From Anticarsia gemmatalis (Eukaryota; Arthropoda; Insecta; Lepidoptera; Erebidae), in NCBI RefSeq assembly GCF_050436995.1, contig NC_134776.1:17835001-17899000 (forward strand): a stretch of DNA of 64,000 nt. The letters run 5' to 3'. This document shows, piece by piece, positions 12,777-24,700 of the stretch. Both the position numbers and the translations under genes were made by a program. The notes under the pieces were generated by a model. That model worked only from the letters and a program-made list of their open reading frames with translations. It had not been told where the DNA came from and searched no databases. Position 1 is the stretch's first letter. The number at the start of each line of letters is the position of its first letter.

Positions 12777-15700
12777 CTGTAACGTAGAAAATACAAAATT
12801 ATTATTTTATAATGGTTTAGTGACAGCATGAGTTGACACAGTTTAAATGCATAGTACATTAACATTAGATTCGCACAGATACATTCCTTAATTAGATTAG
12901 TAAAAATGCTGAAAATGAATAAGTATTAGTACAATTAGACACAGAGAAAAACCGCAACAATAATAAACAAAGGCGTAAACATTTGACTAATCTAGTCAAA
13001 TGTCCACAAGACTGACAAACGACAATACAATTTGACAGCACGTATGGCGCAGTGGTAAAGGTGATCACTACAACTAAATAGAATTTCGTCCTGGGTGCAC
13101 TGTGTTGTCCATTTTGGAAAAAAAGCTTCTATTCCCCTACCGGGTACGTCTCGAGCTAATGGCAAGTTTTTTTTAGCTTGACATTCTACAAACTAGATGG
13201 CTCTTTGCTCAGCTTCTACTTACTCGGCGAGGTCTTTTTCCTTCTGTTCAAGCTGTAATCTGATGGTACACACTTCCATGTACAGTTCATTGGCGCGGTT
13301 TAACTGTTGTTCGTACACGTAGCGTGCGTCGCGCGCGTTACGTGCGTCATCGCGCCGCCCCGCCCCCCGACCCCCCAACTCGGGCTTCAACGTAGGCCTA
13401 ACAAAATAAAATAAAAATATAAGTTATGTACACTATTCGTTATTACTTCGCATAAAAAAACTAAAAAATAAACTTGCCAATTGCGTCGAGTTCGCGAGCT
13501 GTCTGCTGTACGTAACATGGGTTTGTAAAATCGATTGCTTTTAATTATTTTACGGTTTATTTTTTAAGAATAATTGGATATGTGACTCTATAGTACCATT
13601 TGATTCTCCCATGTCACGAAAAATGGGTTATTGTGATTTAGGTTGAAAAAATAAACATCACAATTAATATCGCAAGCATATTACTATACTGGTCGATAAA
13701 CTTGAAACACTACGGAATAATACTCAACTGGCATTTAACTTTGATCTGTTGTCCAGAAACAGTTTGTGATGTGAAACTTATACGCAGTGTGAATGTGTGA
13801 CAAATAATCGCGGGTACAAAAGGACGGTCGCTAGCAAAGGACATTCACAATTGTATAAATGTGGACAGTACGTACCTATAATCCACATTTATTATCTACC
13901 AAACAGTGCAATACACCCAGACCCGGACCAAACATCTGGCGCACAGACCTTTGTTCCGTGCGGGGATCGAACCCGCCACACGAGAGCGTTATTGGTAACG
14001 GCTCGACGGCTCACTACCAACAAGCCAATCGTGCAGTCAAAACGTTACCTACATCGCGTCTGTAGACCGGCGGTGTCCTTATAGCGTCCGTGCGGTGTCC
14101 GCGGCTCGTCGCACGCCCAGCTACTGACACTTCACTACATACGTACCGCGTCACGAACTGCATGTCCTCCTTGATCTCCTTACGCCACGCGACTTGCGTC
14201 GCACTAAAACAGTCGCCGTGCGACTCCGCGAACTGTTCGGCAGTGCTCTCCAGATTGGCAGCTATTATCTTGAAGGGAGGACTGGGGAACAAGGACAACG
14301 AACACATACATAAAACTAAATAAGTACCCTTCCAAATGTGTGTAAGCCACACAAGGCTTTAATACGTAATTCCGATCCTCCAGCGAGGCTGCAATCACCT
14401 TGAAAGGAGGACTGGCGGGAAAAGAAATTAAAAAAATAAATTAATACAATAATTGACGTGGCTCGGTAAGGACGGTTTGATCCCACCCGCTTTGCTTCCT
14501 TTACCGGCGTCAGAAAAAGTCTGGTAGAGATACTATCTTAGGTATAATGAGGGTGCTTTTATTTTTTCCAAAGCTTTGCCTTTAGGATTGAAATATAATT
14601 TTCATAACAGGAGTAGTGTTTTAGACTCCTGTGTTTTGAGGCGAAGCCGATAAAAATGAAATTAAAGTAGGCAGGCACTCTACCCGGCAGCTGGTGGTGA
14701 GTGACGTCGCGTGTACGATGGAAATAACATTATAACTGAATTACTAAAAAAATACTATTTGTAATATCGGACGAAATTGAATATTATTTTTTGCAATATC
14801 GAAAAATTATGTTGCAACAGGAACTTGTCGTGCACGTACATTACTGCACACGTATCATATTACCGACCATCCTATATTTTCCCCGGCAAGCACGCATGTA
14901 ATCGAATCAGCCCTAACCTTAAACATGAACTTGGAGCCTGGAGCTGCTTTTCTAATCCTACATTATTATATTATCAATATATAAAACTCAAAGTCCGCGG
15001 CGAAAGATTTTTTCGCTTTAGCAGACATACACCTTCAGAAACTATTAATAGAATCCTTTATCACATATTTTGACACGTCTCGAAGATAATAAACAATGAG
15101 TCTGCTCTATAGAGTGAGGCTTTTTCATCTTATGTTTCACTTCGTAATAATCACTTGAGCAAAATTCCAGTGTCTAAAAATATTGTCATGCTCTCGGCGG
15201 GGCAAAGTGGGCGTATTTTCAGACGACAAAGTGCACTATTGAAACTGTGATAATGTATCAGAAACTTAATGGACGTGTCTATTTTAGTAAATTTATTAAC
15301 TATAAAAAGAGTAAAAAGTAGTGACAATGCATTCGATCTCGCGCTGTATAGTTCGGCAGTTTATGTTTTAAAGTGTCTAAATTCGCGTAAAAGTTCAAGC
15401 CCAATGTAAGCGCGTTCAATATGCACGGGTAAACAAACATGATCCTTGCTTCACGGGTGAAAAAACATTTTAATACCGGTACTAGTCTGCTCATACAAAC
15501 AAAAAAAACGAGATGTGTAAAGCCCCTGGTACTAGAACAAACTATGGGAGGGCCCAATAGAGACTATCCACGCGTATGGTGAATTTGCCTAAACAAAACT
15601 GTTAAGTGACCTTGATGGTAGAATAAAAACAAATGGAACTTATACTAAGGGGGTGTAAATTATAAACACGTACCGATTCCGTGGTGTTCGACTCCAGCAC

Positions 15701-18700
15701 TGCTGGAGCAGGATCTGTAAATTATCCGGACACGACGAAGGAATAGGTAAGGATAATGTATCTGTGCCTACGCCCCACATTATAGCGTGGGTTTCTAAGT
15801 TCTTGTAAGGTACTTCTTGCGTGAGTAACTCCCAGAGTACGACTCCATAGGACCAGACGTCTACGCGTTCAGAGCAAGGTTCGTGTCTGATGACCTCGGG
15901 TGCCATCCAGGCGACGGTGCCAGTGAAGCTCATGATCGCCGAGACGTCATCCCATTCTCTTGCCGTACCAAAGTCACTGACTTTGACGACAAGATTATCG
16001 GCAATGAGAATGCTGTGGAAAAAAAAACGTAAACATAATTTACTCACTTGAACAAGAAGTTAAACATTATCGTGAACGTGTGGCCTCCGTAGAAAGCAGT
16101 GAAGCGCGTTTGAACTTGAAACACGAGTGAATGATCGACAGCGTTCAACGACTTGAAACATAAACGAAAGTGTTGTAGAAGCAAGTGCACGAGCCGACCT
16201 CGTCAGTTCGTAACTTCAAACGAACTGTGAGGACGGCCGGTGGTAGAAGCATCAGTCACACGCTGCGACCTCGCTCGATGCGAACTGACTAGCTTCCACC
16301 ACCATTCAACAGCGAATAATCAATATTAATAATTTCTAATATTATCCCACATAATTGATTCTAGCTACTGCAGTTCATAATTAAGTTAATTTACATTACA
16401 TTCGAACGGGAAAATTTATGTTTTAAACTTTTGCAATGTTTTGTTACAAACTCGAATATACACAAGGTAATTATTTATTATTCGTTAGTTACCCGAAAAA
16501 AGTTAAGTAAAGTTTTTTGATAGTATTTTTACGACCTTTTTTGAATTTAATTTTCCAATCAATGTCTTATATTCATCTTATTTGCCTAATCCGGATGTAT
16601 TAACATTCCAAACTAATCGATGTTGCAAAAGTTACAATCAGAAAAAGGGCAACAGACCGGTCATGGAATTAGAGTTTAAATTATTCACCCGATGCAGCAA
16701 TTTGACAGGGCTTGCTCTAACACAACAACACGAAGGAACATGTAAGTATAATTTCTTGGAATCAGAACTATTATCTTCAGTTGGCTGTTGAAAGAGTCGC
16801 GGCTATGATATTAACAAGATTGCAGGGTTCGGCGTCGACGACATTGTTTGTACTCGACGACTTATTATTGACAACATAAGGGAAAGAACACATTTACGGC
16901 CTTCATTAAAGTCAAGTAAGGTGGCATTTTTTAGTAATTAGGTTCTGCCTGCGACTTAATCCGCGTGAAAAGATTACCCAAGGTGTTAGTCCAAATTATT
17001 AACTACCCAAAAAAGTGACAGATATACACACAGTCTTACAAAACTTCCGTATTCATGTTATAGGTAGGATGTTTATCATTGACAGATTCTTTTAAAGACC
17101 TTCAGAGATACTCGCGTCTGATATCTATCAATTGAAAGTGTGAAAAGTTCGAGCAATTTCATCGTTCAGATATTGGAAACTTTCTCACTGGTGACATAAT
17201 CTCGAGGCCACAGAGGACTATGCAAATATTAAAATATCTTAGGATCTTTTGAGACGCATTGAGAAAGCGGCCATCTCGCAATATGCAGGTGCAACACGTA
17301 TCCCTGGCCGAACGACCATCGGATTTCAGTCTAGACCAACGTAGGTAAGTACATTTTTAGAGACGTTTTTAGAAACAAATGTCGGGCGTTAAGTAAAAGA
17401 TACTAAAGAAATAAATTTAAGCCATATCCCACTGCTGGGCAAGAGTTTCTTTGTCGATGTGTTGCCTCTGATTCGAATCCTCAACCATGGGCGGCAAATG
17501 ATTAGACCACTCGGCCATCACTGCGCTTCAAGCGCTAATCTAAGCAGAACTACTATAGGCAATATAAAAGTCATCATTATCTAGATTTTGTATCCCCGAC
17601 CACTTGTCTGAAAAAACAATCACTTGCACTCTGTCTTTAAAAAACGAGAACGTATGTAATCCTCGAAAAGCGTGACAGCACGGGACATTGAATTTTGGAC
17701 TGAAAAATCGGGACGTCTGGCAAAGCCGGTCGAACACACACATTTTGTGTTTGTTTAGTCTGTTATTAGGAAATTTTACACGGTACGAACAAATAACCCT
17801 TGCGTAGATATACGTGAAAAGTGCTTAATTTATTTTAAATTCTTTATGTAATATTCTTTTTTGTATTAAAGATGGAAACAACATTCTAATCATTCATATG
17901 ATCCCGACGAAAACTCTATACTTGTGACAATATTACGAAAGCATTTCTATACTAAAAAAGCGTTACTGTTGCGTAACTATGTAAGACACCAGAACCGTTA
18001 ACTGATTTATTTAAAAAAAAATTAAGCCTGAAATATAACCAGGTAGGAGTTAAAAAATATTCCAGATCACGAGTATGAAGATTTGAAATGTCACATTAAT
18101 TGAACAATGTACGCACTCACATAATTTATCATATGATTAGATTGATTTGTGGTCAACCTTGTGACAAAGTTGTTCAACCCCCAAAGGCTTTGCAAAGTCT
18201 TCTAAATAGACTACACCTATGTTACTCTTAAACGTGCCCTCCGAAGCACAGAGACACAACTCAAAAGCCTCGATCGGCCAATTTATGGACTGTCCGCGCC
18301 AAAGGTTGCTTAACCCACGATCGTTTACCGGCCGGCGACCGCAACAGAATATGAGCGCTTCGTTTCTAGAAATTAAATACCAACTTTACTTTATATAAAC
18401 ACTAGCTGACCCGCGCAACTTCGCTTGCGTCACCTAAGATAATGGGTCAAAATATTCCCCGTTTTTGTAACATTTTTCACTGGTACTCTGCTCCTTTTGG
18501 TCGTAGCGTGATGATATATAGCCTATAACCTTCCTCGATAAATGGGCTATCTAACACTGAAAGAATATTTCAAATCGGACCAGTAGTTCCTGAGATTAGC
18601 GCGTTCAAACAAACAATCAAACAAACAAACTCTTCCGCTTTATAATATTAGTATAGATAAATACGAAAGTTGTGAGGATGGACGTATGTTCGTTTACTCT

Positions 18701-21700
18701 TCCTCGAAAAAACTACTGAACGAATTTTAATAGTTTTTAACCTAGATTAACACATCGAATAAGTACTTTCTAGCGCTGGAAATCTTTTCACGCGCACGAT
18801 GTCGCGGGCGAAGCTAGTACTACAATACATTTTCTTTTTGGGCGTTGTCACGGAAATGTAGAGTTAAAAAGCTGTAAATTCGACTACTACTAAATATATT
18901 AGTTTTATACAAGTGATAGGTTAATTAAATTAATAAATTAAATCGTTTCATAGTGACATCAGTTTATAGTCGATTTAATTAATGTAATACATATAATAAA
19001 TATTTACTTTACGTCATATTTGCTACAGCAAATGCGAAAACATAACATTTACAAATCAATGACCGATTTTCAATAATATTTAAACTACCTAAATATGAAA
19101 GTAGGCTATCGGAGCCATACAACTTTATTACATTGTACCTGAGTACTTATAAAAATGGGACAAGTATATTGTTCTATATGAAATCTGAATTAATTACGTA
19201 AAATGAATCTATCTTTAAAATTAACAAATCTCAACCAATTAGACAGAGTAATATCTTATATCCTCAAAAAGTACTTGGGCTACAATATCTTTATAAATAT
19301 AATTCTTCTGTAAGTGTGTATGTCACTGAACTTCTCTTAAGCGACTAGACCGATTTTGATGAAATTTTTTGTGTGTTCAAGGGGATCTGAGAATGGTTTA
19401 GATTCACAATTTTGCCGGCTGGACAATGTTTTTTTATTTATTTTTTATGGCAAAACAACGTTTGCCGGGTTAACTAGTAATAAAATAAATTTAAACAGAC
19501 TCGAAGTTAAAACTAGTAGAAGAAATAATGATAAAGCTCATATAAACGTCACCTCACTCGTCACCAATTTATATAGAACAAAGCACTATATTCAGGTCAA
19601 CTAGTGCACAATTACGATATGTAGTACCCAAAGTACATAGTAAATCTTGTTTGTTGGCGACACAGTAAGCGGAAGTGTATTTAACAGAGTTACTATTTAC
19701 CAAAAACACGTTTCATGGTATAAAAGCCAGCCTATTGGTATTTACCGAACACATATCATAGCTATGGGGATTTTACCTAGAATCTATTAATACAAAAATC
19801 CCGTACAAGTGGTCTAAACTACGTTTTCAAGCCGATTCATGTTATCAGCGTTTTACTTTACCGGGTGAAACATTGAACCATTTATTGAACTAATAACTAG
19901 CTGACTTGAGCTAATGTTAACTTTATGTAAGCCACGGTTTGAAAACCTTTCAGTTTATGTTGTAACATGTTTAGAAGCTGTTTTCTGAGTTTAAAAGGTA
20001 TACTTAGTCTATCAAAAACCGAGATTTATATCGAAAAGATGGATCGTATAAATAATAATAATATGGTTAATAAGACTATCGAATTACTATCCAATTACTC
20101 TTATATTGATAACTATAAAAAAATACTGTAGTGTCAAATAAAAATTTGATAGTACAATACAACGGAAACCCTTCGTCATGGTTTCAAATGTTATCTAGGC
20201 ACAGCGGTTTACATGATGCGTTACAAAATGTCTGTCAGTCAGTTTCACTTTGTAAAAACCATTGAATAAACACTACGAAACACATTTTGCAGAACAAACA
20301 GCGCTCACACATAAAATAACCTAAAACTTGATTGAAGGCGAGACCTAACACGGAAAAAAAACGACCGTAGATTTAGTCTTTGAGCCTCGTACATAAACTC
20401 GCAATTTAAATTTGTACGAGAACCGAGCGGTGATAATATAGCTGAAGACACGTGAAAGTAATAAACAACTAACATTGTAAGATGCACACATAAAACACCA
20501 TGTCCCTATAGGGTTAAGGAAGGATTTATTACTACAACATAAAGCTACATGTACCAGCAACTAGGAAGACATTGTTCAATCTTCGAGACTCTCAACAAAC
20601 TGTTAACGGGACAAAGGAAACACGACGCCTGTATTATTTTAAAGGCAATTCCTTAGTAAGAATAAACTTGGTGTCGCGACTCGAGGATTACGACATACAA
20701 ATCATGGACACGTTACACAAACACCCGACTCTGCCGACACAACTATTTTTGGAAAACACAAACGTAGGAGTGATCTAGGAAACGAAATCGCGACACTTTT
20801 GTCACAGAAGGATATGTAATAGTACCGTTATCAGTGCGCTAAATGTGTCCGGTTTGGGAATTAAAACCGCGGCCTTGTATGCAACTGTATGTCAACGGCG
20901 ACCACTCATAACTGAGACATTGTGGCTCAAATGGGAATTGTAACCACTGCCTTATGCAATGGTTTATCAAACGCGAACGTTTTTAACTGGGACGCAAGTG
21001 GGAATCTAAACCGCTGTCTATTTAATATTAAAAGCGACAACTTATTTCGAAATTAGCGTATCGGGACCCTACGAGATAGTATATCGAAGATCACTTCTTT
21101 TGTCATGCCTTTACACGTCGGACCAGGGAATCTAGACCACTTTATATGCAATGATATATTAAGGACAATCTTGTCACCGCGCTACAAATGAAAATCGAAA
21201 CCACAGCACCTTACACAAAGATGTACAAAAATGCGGGCATATTTTATAACTGTGCCACAAATACAGTGAAGTTTTTAACAAACAAGCAAAATCATATTCA
21301 ACCGAGACAGCACAAAGTTAAATACTTGCTGAACTTATATACTGTTAGTTAAGCAACAGTTACAGTTAAGTATTAAATTTAAGACATGGTCGTAATAAAA
21401 CAACATTTGTTTAAAAGTTTAAAAGAAAGTACAATTTCAGTAACTTCGTAAGTTAGACCACGCCCACGCGGCCGTCGGCGAGAAATATAATAATTCAAAC
21501 TGTAAATAAATATTGCCTACAATCTTCCAAAAAAGTGAAATAAATCCAATACATGATAGGATGAAAATTAAAACAACAAACTGCCCAGAAAACTGAAATC
21601 ACTCAAATCGGAATAGTTTTAAAAAATGAAAGATAATTGAGATAAAAAACGTACAATCTCGCAATAAAATAACAAACGGGCATCTCTAAAGCCAACTAGT

Positions 21701-24700
21701 TATTAAGTTTAGAAACACAAAGCTGAACAAATATGAATTCAAAGAAACGGATACATGTTACCCCGTATTGCGATCACTTAAAAAAATGCCAACGATTTAC
21801 TAAAGTCGGGAGCCGTACCTAGAAATCGGAAAAGCGTCGAAACGATAGAAAATCAAGTGAAATACTTCCCATAACAATTTACCAGTGGTTCAGATAGATG
21901 CAGTGAATTGTAGAGTAACAAATCCAATAAAATATCTATACAAGTAAAACATACAAAGCAGAGAGACGAGTTAAGAATTCTCTTATCTAAACTTATTAAA
22001 ATGTTCAATTTTGCTCCCGTCGGAAGTCTAGCCGGGCGACAATACAAAACACAAGTTAAATACTATCCCGCCTGGTTAAGTAACAGTAGGAAAACATTTA
22101 CAAATTGAAGACAATCTTCCAATAAAATAACCATTAAACTTTGAAAGAGACAATTAGGTTCGGAAAGACAAAGCAGACAAGAAAGTGAGTTGAAGAACGC
22201 CTATTTCAATTTGCTTAAGCGGGGAGTTGAACCGGGAACCTCACAGCAAACGCGTAGCACAAAATTAAAGTTAAATTTGAACAAATTTGCTACTTATGTA
22301 ACGGGTAGTAACAGAGAGGAAAGTATTTAAAAAAATGAAGAATATCTTTCAATAAAATAACTATTAAACAATAAAAAAGACAATTACATTCAGAAACGAC
22401 AAAGCACAGCACTAATGAGGTTGAATCACATTTTAAAACGGCTAGCAACAAGTCGGGACGTCGACGCCGACGGGAAAGAATATTTTCATACATTACCAAA
22501 CTGTTGGTGCAGAAACACGAGTATTTTATATATCCGATAGGAAACTTGGACCACTTAACAATTTTTATACATGAAAAACTATTTAAGTTTAAACTGGTTA
22601 AACCAAGCCGCTTACTTCTTAGGTCAACGACGCCCACAAGGAAATAGACCACAGCAAAAACATGTTTTAATACTGTAATTATCCATAACTATTAAATCAC
22701 TTGCGTTTAGGTAACCCATAAATTTGTAACAGAAAACACTAAAAGCACAGACAGCACCCTGGGTAAAATTTCACAAATATATTTATGAATTGTAATGGGT
22801 AATTGGTATGCCAGTACATGCTGCATGGTAAATAGGAATCACTATGTGGTTTGGAATATGAACCGATCAAATCAGAAGCACGCACGGAACGCAAACAATA
22901 TATATCCCGTCGACACTGATCGCGAAACATGAGATAGAATAAACTTTTACACAATCATATACATTTTAACTTTATTAGGAGTTTCAAAGACATCCGCGCT
23001 TTCCTTTTGCGCGGATGCAACAAGTTGGAGTTTGGATACTTCTACAGAATTCACAAAGCCAAACTCAAATCTCTTCTATAATTATATCACTGCTATTTTA
23101 TTTGCTATTTTTAACTTTTATTAAAGTACAATAGATTTTTAAAACTTGTTCAATTTAATAAAAAGGTAAACGTTACAAAAATCACGCGGCTCGTTAATAT
23201 TTTTACAGACCGTTTCAAAGTGATGAAGCACTGTGCCGAAAACATTGTTTTATTTATTTTCAACAAATTAAGAACTTTGATTTTAATTTGTTATGAACTG
23301 CAGAGAGCAAAAAAATTTTTATTTAGTTTTTTATATGAATTTGAACAATGTATTAATTTTCCGGATATAAAAAACCGCGGCGTTTTTTCACCAATTATTA
23401 ATATTTATTATTGGCGGTATTACGTGCGATGCAGATGACGCGATGCGAGCGACTGACGGATGACCGTTGCAAGTGCAAGTCGGATGCCGCCCGGCACGGC
23501 AAACAACTCGGAGCTGAGTGAACATTTTGCGAGCGCTGCAGTTCATCTACACCGCGGAGTTGATTCTCTTTATCGGCCGGTTAAAGCAAATTGACGCGCG
23601 CCTTCCTTGCATTCTTAAGATTAAGAAAAGGTGTCAGAAATTGTAAAAAAGTAAAATTATAAAAAAAAAAATGTCTTTTTGAATACTATCTTTTTTTTCA
23701 CATAATATATGTTTGTGATTTGATAACACATATCAGATAATAATAATAGGTTTAGAACTATGTTGCGTTTAGTAACATAGGTTAGATAAAGAAAGAAAAT
23801 TTCGGACCAAACCATAATGATATAAAATCCTTAATCATATGTAATTCACAAATAGGTTTTGCGTGTAAGTAATAGTATTCTGTATTTAGAATATCCGAAG
23901 TCCGCAAGTCATTCATGCTTTTGAAGGCGGAGTAAGTTTAAAGGCGAATTGGTCGCGAACTTCAAAATCCTTTTACGTGTACAAGAAAGTCAGAATACAT
24001 CACAAGTAGACGTGAATGCTCACAGAACGTGTGGTTATTCTATAAATAGATAGCCAATTAGTGTCGATAGAGCGCCGAGTTTCCCAGTTTCGAAAACCCC
24101 ACATTAAATTCTAAGACCTATTCTAAAACGGGCCCAAATGCAGTTTCAATGTTTTTAAAATATATATTGTATCTTTGATTTGGTCGCACCGGGCGACTGA
24201 TCTAAATACGTACGATCCCGTGAGAACACTTACTGAAATAGGCGTCAGGCATAACTCGACGGTATCTAATTGTATTTTAATCGCTAATTAAATGAGACAG
24301 TGATCCGTCAACATTGTGGTGTTGAATCTTTAGAGACTAACACAAATAGAGCGAAAGCGATAGACATCATTTATGTATCGTTTATCTACTATTTCAGCGT
24401 TGTGGTACGCGACAGGAATAATGAGCTAACCGCATTAAAAATTATACATTTCATTAGCGTGGGCGAGTCTACCAATAAATACCTTCTATCTATTAACAGC
24501 ACAAAAGATTCAGTGTAGTGTATTTAAACGGTACTTACAAGAAAATATATAAAAAAGTAAAGTATCTTACTGGAGCAATCAACTTAGGTATTTATAAAAA
24601 TTTGCTCCGAATAATACCTACATTTAAATATAGTTCAGTAGCCCATCTTGAAGAGAAAGCTTAAGACCTGTAAAATAGTATCTAGAAATAGAGCTCTTTG

